From Treponema sp. UBA1747 (lineage in GTDB: Bacteria; Spirochaetota; Spirochaetia; Treponematales; Treponemataceae), in the NCBI GenBank assembly GCA_002315375.1, contig DCHR01000008.1:9440-73439 (forward strand): a DNA stretch of 64,000 bases, read 5' to 3'. The notes below the pieces were generated by a model. The model saw only the letters and a program-made list of their open reading frames with translations. It had not been told where the DNA came from and did no database searches. Below, in pieces: positions 8,789 through 17,365 of the stretch (its first letter is position 1; each line of letters opens with the position of its first letter). The position numbers and the translations under genes were made by a program.

Positions 8789-9426
8789 TATTTTGATCCC
8801 AGCAAAGTGAAGTCTCTTGCTTCCAGACAGAAGGAAATACCGCTTCCGGGAGTCTGTAAACAAGGAAGAGATTTCAGTGCGTCCATAACGGCTTCGCATT
8901 TATCCTTTGGAACAAGAATCAGAAGCATGTCTTTTTCTGGAACAATTTCCATCCCAAAGAATTTTGCGTCCCCTTCTTTTGCTGTTCCTCTGGCATTTAT
9001 TACAGTTCCACCACCAGCACCTGCTTTTCGTGCGGCAGCCATGGCATCCTCTGCATAGCCCTTATTCACAATCAAAGTAATCATCTGATGTTCACATTCT
9101 TTATCCATAATTTTTCCTCCGGAAATAACTCCGCCTTTCATCAGAGTAGTAACGTCAATCAACCACAACACACCAAAATGTTTTTTTCTGTCTCTGCAGC
9201 TTTCGGTTATAGCTGTCACAACATCAGAACAAATTTCTTCAGGTACAAGAATAAGAACAACATCTTTTGAAGCTGAACCAAAACCCAGAAGCGAAAGAAT
9301 ATTGTTTGCGGCAGTACCTTTCCCCATAAGAACCGTTCCACCTGTAGCACCGGCAGAGGCTGCCACTTTTACAATTTCATCTCCGCAGTCATGAGAGACA
9401 ATACTTATAATAAGTCGGTAACTCAT
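8788..9426 (-). CDS. Tandem PII-like (nitrogen-regulator fold) protein
   Basis: 212 residues made of two PII-like ferredoxin-type repeats, about 1-95 and 108-212, each with a Gly-rich loop (GATGGTVLMGKGTA and GAGGGTVINARGTA) and a terminal LILVP strand. PII proteins bind nucleotides and gate membrane transporters or enzymes. The gene overlaps the upstream DUF1538 membrane gene by four bases (ATGA) and birA downstream by one. PII-like genes are frequently paired with DUF1538 genes, so this protein most likely controls that membrane protein. Two repeats in one chain rather than one is notable. Confidence 0.85.
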   Translation of the reverse strand: MSYRLIISIVSHDCGDEIVKVAASAGATGGTVLMGKGTAANNILSLLGFGSASKDVVLILVPEEICSDVVTAITESCRDRKKHFGVLWLIDVTTLMKGGVISGGKIMDKECEHQMITLIVNKGYAEDAMAAARKAGAGGGTVINARGTAKEGDAKFFGMEIVPEKDMLLILVPKDKCEAVMDALKSLPCLQTPGSGISFCLEARDFTLLGSK

Positions 9427-10946
9427 TTTACCTCCTTCCCTGTTCTTTTATGAGAACTGGTTTTCAGTTTATAAATAATTCCAAGCAGCTGGATAGCAAT
9501 AAGAGGAGTCATGGCTACAAGAGCAATTACTCCGAACACATCACTTGAGCCGGCATAACCGGAAGCCCCAAGAGTAAAGGAAAGAACAAAAGTTGATGTA
9601 ATCGGTCCTGATGCAACTCCGCCTGAATCAAAAGCGATGCCTGTAAACAGAGGCGGACAGAAAAACATCAGAACAAAAGCCAGCAGATATCCCGGAATCA
9701 GAATCCATTTTATACTGAACCCGTAGACTGCACGGACCATTGCCAGTCCGATTGCAACGGCAGCACCAACAGAAAGGAAAATAAGCAGAAGCTTTCGTTT
9801 TATTGTACCGCCGGATACATTTTCTACCTGCTCAGTCAAAACCCAGACTGCAGGCTCAGCGCAAACCACAATGGCTCCCAGAATCAAACCTGTAACTACA
9901 AGAAGTACAAGCCATGGGCCTCCGAAAGAAAAAGCTTTCTGTCCCAGGACCATTCCCAGCTGACGGCCTGCCGGCATGAAGCCGCCGTTTACTCCAACCA
10001 GGAAAATAAAAAGTCCAATAAATGAATAAACAAATCCGATAATAACCCGAATTGTCTGTCGACGGGTCATATGAAGAAGGAAAGACTGAAATACAAAAAA
10101 CAAGAAAATCAGAGGCAGAAGTGAAAAGGCAGATTCCTTCAATAAATCTGGAATAATAGCAGTAAATGAACTGAAGAAATTTTCCTTCACAGCGGACACT
10201 GCTTCTGTCACTTCCACAGCGATTTCTTCAGCGGGCAAAATTAATGTTCCGCTGATTTCTACAACCTTCTGATTTAAGAACAGACTATACAGAAGAACTG
10301 CCAGCACCGGTCCCACAGAAGTGATTCCTGTAAGTCCGAAACTTTCTTTATCTTCATTTCTTACCGATGAAACCCCAAGCCCAAGGGCCAGAATAAAAGG
10401 AACTGTCATTGGTCCTGTAGTTGCACCGCCTGAATCAAAAGCCACCCCGATAAAATTTCCGGGAACAAAAACTACTGCAGCAAAAACCAGAATATATAAA
10501 ATCAGGAAAGTCAGCTTTAGTGAAAAATTCAGGACGCTGCGCAAAAGTCCGTAAAGCAGGAAAACTCCAACACCACCGGCAATTGTAAAAACAAAAATAT
10601 TTTTGTTCACGAAGGGGAAAACTGATTTTACCTGTGTTCCGAAAACCTGAATATCAGGTTCGGCAACAGTCACAAGAAAACCGATAAAAAAAGCAGAAAC
10701 AAGGAGCAGCCAGAGTTTTCTCTTTTTGGTAAGCTCTGCGCCGATTCGTTCTCCCACAGGCTGGATTCCGAGATCAACGCCGGCCAGGAAAACTGTTAAC
10801 CCGATAATAACAAGAATTCCTCCGAAAACAAATCTGCCCAAAACAAGACCTGGCAAATCTGCAACGGTGAATCCCAGAAACAAAACAATTACAATAACCG
10901 GAAGAACTGAAATAACAGTTTCTTTCAGCTTTTCAAAAAGGTTCAT
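9423..10946 (-). CDS. DUF1538 family membrane protein, internally duplicated
   Basis: 507 residues with about 12 or more hydrophobic segments arranged as two homologous halves. Each half carries an AEPDI/AEPAV motif and the signature FDSGG(A/V)-x-(T/S)GP (near residues 170 and 440), a pattern of re-entrant loops seen in inverted- or tandem-repeat transporters. DUF1538 proteins are thought to be transporters or channels of unknown substrate; the coupled PII-like gene suggests regulation by nucleotide or metabolite binding. The family name is from memory of the signature; the substrate is unknown. Confidence 0.82.
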   Translation of the reverse strand: MNLFEKLKETVISVLPVIVIVLFLGFTVADLPGLVLGRFVFGGILVIIGLTVFLAGVDLGIQPVGERIGAELTKKRKLWLLLVSAFFIGFLVTVAEPDIQVFGTQVKSVFPFVNKNIFVFTIAGGVGVFLLYGLLRSVLNFSLKLTFLILYILVFAAVVFVPGNFIGVAFDSGGATTGPMTVPFILALGLGVSSVRNEDKESFGLTGITSVGPVLAVLLYSLFLNQKVVEISGTLILPAEEIAVEVTEAVSAVKENFFSSFTAIIPDLLKESAFSLLPLIFLFFVFQSFLLHMTRRQTIRVIIGFVYSFIGLFIFLVGVNGGFMPAGRQLGMVLGQKAFSFGGPWLVLLVVTGLILGAIVVCAEPAVWVLTEQVENVSGGTIKRKLLLIFLSVGAAVAIGLAMVRAVYGFSIKWILIPGYLLAFVLMFFCPPLFTGIAFDSGGVASGPITSTFVLSFTLGASGYAGSSDVFGVIALVAMTPLIAIQLLGIIYKLKTSSHKRTGKEVK

Positions 10947-10966
10947 GTCTATAAGATAATCAAATT

Positions 10967-12196
10967 CTAGATAAAGTGTGCAATATTATGATGTTCAATC
11001 ATCTTTGTTTTTACTGCCACAATATAGCTTCCGAACATTGCTGTTGCGGCATCAAAAAGAGCAGCAAAAGAGCAGATGATTGGTGCAGCAGGTTTCAGCA
11101 GAAGGAAGCTTGTTTCAAAACCTTTGCTGTAAGTTGTACAAAGAATTGCGAGAAGAACAAATGCACCTCCTGAAGGAAGTCCTCCAAGAAGGAATGAAAG
11201 TCCGAAGGCACTTACAGAAACCCAGAGAATATCCTTGAAGGAAATTGCCAGACTTGAATAAGAACGCCAGATAACAACAAAACTGATTACTGTTACCAGA
11301 GCCGAACCACCGCGGGCAAAAATAGAATACAAAGGATATGTAAAACCGCTTACACGGCGGCGGATTCCGAGACTTTCTTTACCGTGGCGGATGTTCAGTG
11401 GCAGAGTAATATTTGTGTCGCCGCTGAAGAAAGCTGTAATCATTGAAGTAAGACCTGCAAAAAGAATTCTGTAAGGATGCGGGTCGTGACAAACATAGTA
11501 AAGAATCAACGGATAGATAACGCCGGCAATCAGGACAAAGTCAACAATGAACATGATAATCATCGGGGTGTAAATTCCGGTAGACCAAAGAGAACGGAAA
11601 GTGATTGTCCAGTTGCACATAATTGCAATCATTCCAACAGACATTATTTCTGTGAAGAAAACTGAAATTCCATAAATGAGTTTTGAAAGACTGTCCAGCA
11701 CATTTACAACCGGACGGAAAGCAGTTTCATCTGCGGCACTTTCCCAACCAACCAGAAATGCCAGAAGGAAAGGAACCAGAAGGAAAGAACCTTCGAGGAA
11801 AGCTTCAAAAGCAGATGCAGGGAAAAGAGAACGGATCATATCTGCAATTCCCAGTGAATAAGTTTCTGTAACCTGATCAACAGTAATCGGAATACGAGGA
11901 AGCTTAACAATTACAATTGAAAGAATACCAATTAAAGTCAGGAGAAGTGAAGAAATAACGGTAATCAAACCGGTCCACACTGATGCCTTCAGAATCAATT
12001 TGGAAGCCCGGAGCTTGTTTACAGCAACTGCACCGGTAAATACGATAAGTGGTACAACAATATAACGACCAAAACGAATAAAAATATCAAGAACAAAAGA
12101 AATTGCAGCGCTTACAGAAGGGATATCTGTAGGAAGAATAAGGGCGGATGCCAATCCGATAGCTACACCAATAAGGTATTTGATCCAAACTTTCAT
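10967..12196 (-). CDS. Dicarboxylate/amino-acid:cation symporter family protein (divergent)
   Basis: 409 residues, eight to ten membrane segments, with the DAACS/GltP layout: N-terminal LILPTDIPSVSAAI, RFGRYIVVPLIVFTGAVAV, and a re-entrant loop FFSGDTNITLPLNIR where the usual motif is SSxTTLP. The second re-entrant hairpin (GGLPSGGAFVLLAI) and the last helix are recognisable but diverged, so substrate may not be glutamate or succinate. No Shine-Dalgarno sequence; the promoter at 12203-12231 would start transcription at the ATG. Divergently transcribed from the gene at 12252. Confidence 0.82.
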   Translation of the reverse strand: MKVWIKYLIGVAIGLASALILPTDIPSVSAAISFVLDIFIRFGRYIVVPLIVFTGAVAVNKLRASKLILKASVWTGLITVISSLLLTLIGILSIVIVKLPRIPITVDQVTETYSLGIADMIRSLFPASAFEAFLEGSFLLVPFLLAFLVGWESAADETAFRPVVNVLDSLSKLIYGISVFFTEIMSVGMIAIMCNWTITFRSLWSTGIYTPMIIMFIVDFVLIAGVIYPLILYYVCHDPHPYRILFAGLTSMITAFFSGDTNITLPLNIRHGKESLGIRRRVSGFTYPLYSIFARGGSALVTVISFVVIWRSYSSLAISFKDILWVSVSAFGLSFLLGGLPSGGAFVLLAILCTTYSKGFETSFLLLKPAAPIICSFAALFDAATAMFGSYIVAVKTKMIEHHNIAHFI

Positions 12197-12202
12197 ACAG
12201 AT

Positions 12203-12231
12203 ATTTTAGCTTAAAATTGAAATTTCCTCAA
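12203..12231 (-). promoter_or_regulatory. Promoter of the symporter gene, leaderless spacing
   Basis: On the minus strand TTGAGG (12226-12231), 17 bases, TAAAAT (12203-12208), then six bases and the ATG at 12196. Transcription would begin at or next to the A of the start codon. Overlaps the divergent promoter at 12217-12245. Confidence 0.6.
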
Positions 12232-12245
12232 ATCCACACTATTAT
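12217..12245 (+). promoter_or_regulatory. Promoter of the 12252 gene, leaderless spacing
   Basis: TTGAAA (12217-12222), exactly 17 bases, TATTAT (12240-12245), six bases, ATG at 12252. No Shine-Dalgarno sequence can exist in the six-base gap. The best example of the leaderless pattern in this window. Confidence 0.65.
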
Positions 12246-12251
12246 TTTGGT

Positions 12252-12974
12252 ATGGCAAATATCTTAATGGTGGGTAAGGATTTACCTGAATCTGAAAATT
12301 TAATCAAAAGTTTTGAACTGCAGGGACATAAAATCTTTGCAACTTCCGGTACCGAAATCGGGACAACTGTTTCAAACGAAAATATTTTTACTTTTTCCTG
12401 GAACAAAGCCTCTTCCATTTCGGCAAAAACCCTGCTTATTCAGGCTGAATCACGGCTGGTTACAATTGACCGGGTTCTGATTGTTTTTGACGGCTCTTCT
12501 TACGCTAAAAAATTTGAAAGCGAAAAAATTGAAGACTGTACACAGGCAGTTGAAAACATGATTTCAGGGTACATTTACTTTTGCCAGACTCTTCTTGGAA
12601 GATTAACCCAGAAAAATAAAAACGTAAGCATTTCTTTCTATTTGAAGAGTGCACCAACAAAAGCTGATATTCTTTCTGCAAAAGGAATTACACAGGCACC
12701 TTGTACAAACAATGTTGCTATTGCACAGGCTGCCTTCAAAGCCCTGGCAGAAAACTACTGTGCAGTAATGAATGAAATTCCGGATGTTTCGGTTTTCCTT
12801 TGTCAGTCAGAACCTGGAAACGAACTTTATTCCAGTGACCGCGAAACCGGCGCATGGATTCTTTCATATTTTGAAGCTCTGGAAAAATTAAAGAACAAGC
12901 CTTCTTCAAAACAGGCTGTCTGCTGGGTAAAAACCGGCGGAAAAATGCCGGGAAGTTTTTCTCTTTTCAAATAA
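12252..12974 (+). CDS. Uncharacterised protein, possibly degenerate dinucleotide-binding fold
   Basis: 240 residues, soluble. The start MANILMVGKDLPESENLIKS followed by hydrophobic strands (RVLIVFDG at 75-82) suggests a Rossmann-like sheet, and NVAIAQAAFKALAENYCAVMNE resembles a long helix of short-chain dehydrogenases, but the glycine motif and the catalytic Tyr-Lys pair are not visible. It may be a non-catalytic relative; the family is not recognised with confidence. Lies alone between two divergent or convergent neighbours. Confidence 0.7.
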   Translation: MANILMVGKDLPESENLIKSFELQGHKIFATSGTEIGTTVSNENIFTFSWNKASSISAKTLLIQAESRLVTIDRVLIVFDGSSYAKKFESEKIEDCTQAVENMISGYIYFCQTLLGRLTQKNKNVSISFYLKSAPTKADILSAKGITQAPCTNNVAIAQAAFKALAENYCAVMNEIPDVSVFLCQSEPGNELYSSDRETGAWILSYFEALEKLKNKPSSKQAVCWVKTGGKMPGSFSLFK

Positions 12975-12985
12975 AAGCGGGGCGT

Positions 12986-13070
12986 TGCGGGGAAGAAAAC
13001 TGATTGAAGTTCCCCGCAGAAAGGGGTGTCGCCGCAACGAAGTGCGGCGCAGGGGAAAAGCTTTTCCCCT
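12986..13070. terminator. Dense inverted repeats between convergent genes
   Basis: Three stems in 85 bases: TGCGGGGAA (12986-12994) with TTCCCCGCA (13010-13018); GCCGCA (13031-13036) with TGCGGC (13043-13048); and the perfect 20-base palindrome AGGGGAAAAGCTTTTCCCCT at 13051-13070, which overlaps the stop of the glycosidase gene. Likely a bidirectional transcription end; far more GC-rich than surrounding spacers. Confidence 0.6.
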
Positions 13071-14742
13071 ACTCTTTTGTAAACGGAAGATAACCTTCTG
13101 CCTTGTATTCTCCAGCCAGAACCGCAGCCATGGCATCCAGTGTATAACCGCTCCAGCTGTAACCCATAAGCACAGAATCGGCCCAGGTCAGTTTTTCAGA
13201 ATAAACCGGATACATAATCGAACAGATAACCACTTTTTTACCAAGCCGGCGCAGGGATTCTGCAATGCGTGCATGACGCTCGCTGCCCACAAGCAGAACA
13301 ATAGTGTCGTATCCTGAAGCCGTTGCCGGCAGATTATCAATTACCCACTGAGTCTGGTTTGGACCGGTTTCATACTGGAAACGGAATTCGCCGGCCTGAG
13401 GGAAACGCTTTTTCATGTAAGTAAAAAACTCAGGAAGACCACCCACCAGAAGAATGCGGCCTGCTTCATTCTGGTCTAACTGGCCCTGCCCCTGGTAAAC
13501 CGTAATGGAACGACAGGCCTGTTCCAGGAAGAATTTTTCTCCGTCCTTATCAGGAATTGCCTGGTCAACAGAAGAAGGATCCGGATAAAGAGGTGCCGCA
13601 TTTCCACCCTTAAAATAATCAAGCTTTGATTTGATTACACGATAAGCGGCATCTTCTACCCTGGCTCTGAACTCAGGATCAGTGTCCATAAGGTTCAGGT
13701 TGTTGGTCCACAAAGCTTCGTGAAGTTTGGCACAGGTTGAAGAAATGATTATATCGTTCCCGGCCTGAATGGCCATTCTGAAAGCGGCCGATACTGAACC
13801 TGCAAACATTGTGGCACCATTCATCATCATGTCATCTGTAATAATGAGTCCCTGGTATCCCAGCTGGCCGCGAAGAAGATCTGTAAGAAAATATTTTGAA
13901 AGACTGGCCGGAGTTCCTGTTGGATCAATCTGAGGGAATGAAAGGTGACCTGACATTACGGCCGGCACACCTGCATTGATCAGATATCTGAAAGGAACCA
14001 GTTCACGGTTTGTAAAGGTTTCAAAATCTACATCGATTTTTGGAAGGAAAATGTGGGAATCGTTTTCGGTATCTCCGTGGCCCGGGAAATGTTTAACTGT
14101 TGGAATGACACCAGCTGCCATACTTCCTTTAGCCCAGGCTGCACCGAGTATCCCTGACTTAACAGGATCTTCCCCGAAAGATCGGGAAGAAATAATTGTC
14201 GATTTGTGATTTGTATAAAGATCAACTGTCGGTGCAAAATTCATATTGATTCCGAGGGCTTTGATTTCCCTGGAAATATAGAAAGCACTGTAATAGGAAT
14301 CCGAAGGATAACCGCTTGCACCGATTGCCATGTTTCCCGGAGTAATGGCTGTATCCCCTTTTACATGGCGGATCCAGCCCCCTTCCTGGTCAGTAGCAAC
14401 AAAAAGCGGAATCTGGAATCTGTTTTTTGCAGCATGAGTCTGAAGTGATGTAATGGATTTTGCAACCAGATGAATATCGTCAGTATTCCAGCCGAAAACT
14501 TTAACACTTCCAAGACCACGTGCGACCCAGTCATAAAGAATCTGTTCCGGTTCTGCACCGGCCCATCCGAACATAAGAATCTGGGAATAAAGTTCTGTCG
14601 GAGTCATTTCATCCACAATTTCCCGTGCCAGCTGTTCGTTTGGTTTATTGTCCCAGAACGAAAGAGCGGAAAGAGAAATCTGACTGATGCTGATCAATAA
14701 ACAAAAGATTGTCTGTTTAATTTTTTTTGCGGCAAATTTCAT
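13069..14742 (-). CDS. Glycoside hydrolase family 3, beta-N-acetylhexosaminidase (NagZ-like), secreted
   Basis: 557 residues with a cleavable-type signal peptide (1-26, ending SLSALS). The catalytic domain has DQEGG, the NagZ hallmark loop KHFPGHGDTENDSH that supplies the His/Asp acid-base, and IITDDMMM with the aspartate nucleophile. A C-terminal alpha/beta domain (about 420-557) is present, as in two-domain GH3 enzymes. Expected to remove N-acetylglucosamine from muropeptides or chitooligosaccharides in the periplasm. Starts 18 bases after trxB on the same strand; no clear ribosome site, so coupling or a weak start is possible. Confidence 0.92.
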   Translation of the reverse strand: MKFAAKKIKQTIFCLLISISQISLSALSFWDNKPNEQLAREIVDEMTPTELYSQILMFGWAGAEPEQILYDWVARGLGSVKVFGWNTDDIHLVAKSITSLQTHAAKNRFQIPLFVATDQEGGWIRHVKGDTAITPGNMAIGASGYPSDSYYSAFYISREIKALGINMNFAPTVDLYTNHKSTIISSRSFGEDPVKSGILGAAWAKGSMAAGVIPTVKHFPGHGDTENDSHIFLPKIDVDFETFTNRELVPFRYLINAGVPAVMSGHLSFPQIDPTGTPASLSKYFLTDLLRGQLGYQGLIITDDMMMNGATMFAGSVSAAFRMAIQAGNDIIISSTCAKLHEALWTNNLNLMDTDPEFRARVEDAAYRVIKSKLDYFKGGNAAPLYPDPSSVDQAIPDKDGEKFFLEQACRSITVYQGQGQLDQNEAGRILLVGGLPEFFTYMKKRFPQAGEFRFQYETGPNQTQWVIDNLPATASGYDTIVLLVGSERHARIAESLRRLGKKVVICSIMYPVYSEKLTWADSVLMGYSWSGYTLDAMAAVLAGEYKAEGYLPFTKE

Positions 14743-14760
14743 TTTATTCAGTGTCGTAAA

Positions 14761-15672
14761 TCAGGAGTTGTGGATTAATTCGGCTGCAGAGTTTGCTGCA
14801 ATTGCACCGTCTGAAACTGCTGTAACAATCTGGCGGAAAGGTTTAGCCCTTACATCACCTGCAACAAAAAGTCCGGGAATCAGTGTCTGCATTTTTTCAT
14901 CAGTAACAATGTATCCACCCTCGTCCTTTTTCAGCATATCAACAAGATCGCTGGTTGGAGCCATACCTGCAAAAATGAAAACTGCATCGGCTTCAACTTC
15001 TGAAATATCACCGGTCTGAGTATTTTTCAAAACCAGTTTTTCAACTTTTGTTCCACCAGCAATTTCTTCGATAACAGTATTATAAACAGGCTTTACTCCA
15101 ACGCTGAGCATTTTGTCTACAACCGCTTTCTGTGCGCGGAAAGCATCACGACGGTGAATGATTGATACATCGCCTGAAAGAGTTGCAAGGTAAATGGCTT
15201 CAGAACAGGCTGAATCTCCTCCGCCTACAACATAGATTTTTTTATTGCGGAAGAAAGGTCCGTCACAAACTGCACAATATGAAACTCCGCGGCCTGCAAA
15301 TTCGCTTTCACCTTTGCAACCAAGGTTTTTATGAACAGCACCTGTTGCAAGGCAGACACATTTTGCCTGATATTCTTCACTTCTTGTTTTTACAGAAAAC
15401 AGGGTTCCGGGTTTATCTACAGAAAGAGCACGTGCACTGACAAAAGTTGCACCAAAGCTTTCAGCCTGATCTCTCATATTCATAATGAAGTCAGTTCCGT
15501 TTACCATTGGGAAAACACCAGGATAATTTTCCAGATCTGCAATCTGAGTTACCTGACCGCCAGGTGCGTCGCCTTCCAGAACAAGTGTATTAAGTCCGGC
15601 ACGGGCAGCATACTGGGCTGAAGCCAGAGCGGCTGGTCCCGAACCGATAATGATATAGTCAAAATTTTGCAT
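14761..15672 (-). CDS. trxB: Thioredoxin reductase (NADPH)
   Basis: 303-residue FAD flavoprotein that passes electrons from NADPH to thioredoxin. FAD motif GSGPAALASA at 10-19, redox pair CAVC at 133-136, NADPH motif VVGGGDSACSEA, and GLFVAGDVR near the end are all intact. No Shine-Dalgarno sequence: the ATG follows TATACT by six bases with TTGTGA 17 bases further up, a leaderless-type promoter. Located downstream of the HAD phosphatase gene on the same strand with a 12-base gap, so it may also be co-transcribed. Confidence 0.96.
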   Translation of the reverse strand: MQNFDYIIIGSGPAALASAQYAARAGLNTLVLEGDAPGGQVTQIADLENYPGVFPMVNGTDFIMNMRDQAESFGATFVSARALSVDKPGTLFSVKTRSEEYQAKCVCLATGAVHKNLGCKGESEFAGRGVSYCAVCDGPFFRNKKIYVVGGGDSACSEAIYLATLSGDVSIIHRRDAFRAQKAVVDKMLSVGVKPVYNTVIEEIAGGTKVEKLVLKNTQTGDISEVEADAVFIFAGMAPTSDLVDMLKKDEGGYIVTDEKMQTLIPGLFVAGDVRAKPFRQIVTAVSDGAIAANSAAELIHNS

Positions 15673-15678
15673 GGGGAA

Positions 15679-15707
15679 AGTATATCACAAAACCCAGGTA
15701 TTCACAA
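15679..15707 (-). promoter_or_regulatory. Promoter of trxB, leaderless spacing
   Basis: Minus strand: TTGTGA (15702-15707), 17 bases, TATACT (15679-15684), six bases, ATG at 15672. It lies within the last codons of the upstream HAD gene. Confidence 0.55.
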
Positions 15708-16521
15708 AATCCGCGATACCGTCGTTGTTGTTATCGAATCTGGTTACATAACGGCAGACCTCTTTCAAATCTTCCTTACCGTTGCTCATGCAGACACTGA
15801 GTTCTGCTTTACGCATCATGCTTTCATCGTTATAGCTGTCACCAAAACACATAACGTTGGAAAGACTGATTCCAAGTCTGTTTGCCAGCTCTTCCAGAGC
15901 CTGACCTTTGCCTGCATTCTTAGGCATTATTTCCAGGAAGAAAGGTTTGCTTGTGAAAACCTCTGCCCTTTCGTTGAATTTTTCCTTAAGCTCTTTTTCA
16001 AAAACTTTCAGTACTTCAGGTTCACCTGGCACCAGCATTTTGGAATGGCCGCCTTTCATAAATTCTTCGAACTTTTCTACGGCTTCAAGTTTTACGCCGC
16101 AAAGTTCTGCATCAAGTTTTGTCCATTCATCAATGCGGTTTGAATAAATGATATCCGGAAAATAAACCTGGGCCGGAAGATTGCGCTTTTTGCATTCACT
16201 GTAGATTTCAAGAAGAACGTCTTCAGGAACCTTGCGTGCAAAAACCTGCTGTCTTGTATGAAGATCAAAAATAGAAGAACCGTTCATTGCAATTATGTAG
16301 CGGCCCGCTTCCATTCCGGCAATATCCAGAGTTCTTACATGAGGAAGGATTCCGTATTCCATACGGCCTGAACAGAGAACAATGTAAATGCCTCGGCGGG
16401 CTGCTTCACGCAATGCTTCCTGTGTTTTTGGAGAGATGGTACAGTCCTTGGTCAGCAGAGTGTCATCCAGGTCAAAAGCCATAAGTTTTACGTCAAGTTT
16501 GGATTCAGGGAATTTATTCAT
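15685..16521 (-). CDS. Cof-type HAD-IIB sugar-phosphate phosphatase
   Basis: 278 residues. Motif I FDLDDTLL has the nucleophile Asp17 and general acid Asp19; motif II LCSGR; motif IV CFGDSYNDESMM. The long cap between them is of the IIB (Cof) type. Such enzymes dephosphorylate sugar phosphates, FMN or related small molecules; the substrate cannot be predicted. AAAGGA ribosome site before the ATG. Divergent from the TrmJ-like gene. Confidence 0.92.
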   Translation of the reverse strand: MNKFPESKLDVKLMAFDLDDTLLTKDCTISPKTQEALREAARRGIYIVLCSGRMEYGILPHVRTLDIAGMEAGRYIIAMNGSSIFDLHTRQQVFARKVPEDVLLEIYSECKKRNLPAQVYFPDIIYSNRIDEWTKLDAELCGVKLEAVEKFEEFMKGGHSKMLVPGEPEVLKVFEKELKEKFNERAEVFTSKPFFLEIMPKNAGKGQALEELANRLGISLSNVMCFGDSYNDESMMRKAELSVCMSNGKEDLKEVCRYVTRFDNNNDGIADFVNTWVL

Positions 16522-16561
16522 GGAAAAATCCTTTCATTAAAAAATCTATTGTGGGAGTATA

Positions 16562-16590
16562 TTATAAAAACATGATTTTTTCACTAAAAT
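16562..16590 (+). promoter_or_regulatory. Promoter of the TrmJ-like gene, leaderless spacing
   Basis: TAAAAT (16585-16590) ends six bases before the ATG at 16597; a poor -35 (TTATAA, 16562-16567) lies 17 bases upstream. The stretch GATTTTTTCACTAAAAT closely matches the one before the rluA-like gene. Confidence 0.45.
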
Positions 16591-16596
16591 GAAAAC

Positions 16597-17343
16597 ATGA
16601 ATACAGAAAACATTGTTATCGTTCTGGATCATCCGGACAAAAGTACAAACGTAGGCGCTGTCTGCCGCGCAATGGCAAATAATGACATCAAGACTTTAAG
16701 AATCGTCGGAGACAAAGAACACTATGACGTTGAAACAGTTCACGTCCTTGCAATTCACGCCGCCTATATTTTTGACAAAGCAGAGTTTTTTGATTCAATT
16801 ACGGAAGCTACCGCTGACTGTGTTATGAGCGCCGGAACTACAAGACGCCGCGGCCAGAAACGCAAAGGGAAGCTGCTTTTTCCTGAAGAGTTTGCAGAAA
16901 AAGCCGGCGAGATTACCGGTGACAAAAAATCAGAAGGCGGAAAAGTTGCCATCGTGTTCGGAAACGAACGGTCAGGTCTTTCTGATGAACAGCTCTTTGA
17001 ATGTACCATGGGAGTTACAATTCCAACCTCAGACGATTTTGGTTCCCTGAATCTTTCTCATGCAGTTCAGATTCTCTGTTATCATATGTTCCGTGAAAAC
17101 CACAAAAGTCAGAACGGATACACACCACTTACCTTAGGCCGCCTGGACCAGACAGTAAACACCATTGCAGATGACCTGCAGAAAATAGGATTTTTCAAAG
17201 TAACCGGAAGACCGGATATGGAAAACTTCTGGCGGAGTATTTTGAGTCGCGCCGCCCTTTCCGAAGGGGAAGCCCAGTACCTGGAAAAAGTTTTCAACAA
17301 GGCCGCAGGTTTGGTTGGGAAAAATTCAGAAGAGAATAACTAA
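16597..17343 (+). CDS. SpoU/TrmJ-type RNA 2'-O-methyltransferase
   Basis: 248 residues of the SPOUT superfamily. Motif 1 NVGAVCRAMANN (17-28), motif 2 IVFGNERSGLS, and motif 3 IPTSDDFGSLNLSHAVQIL are typical of TrmJ, which methylates the ribose at position 32 of tRNAs. The C-terminal extension (about 170-248) is helical as in TrmJ dimers. tRNA specificity is inferred from the family, not demonstrated. Monocistronic. Confidence 0.9.
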   Translation: MNTENIVIVLDHPDKSTNVGAVCRAMANNDIKTLRIVGDKEHYDVETVHVLAIHAAYIFDKAEFFDSITEATADCVMSAGTTRRRGQKRKGKLLFPEEFAEKAGEITGDKKSEGGKVAIVFGNERSGLSDEQLFECTMGVTIPTSDDFGSLNLSHAVQILCYHMFRENHKSQNGYTPLTLGRLDQTVNTIADDLQKIGFFKVTGRPDMENFWRSILSRAALSEGEAQYLEKVFNKAAGLVGKNSEENN

Positions 17344-17365
17344 AAGTCTTTCGATTTAGTTCAAT

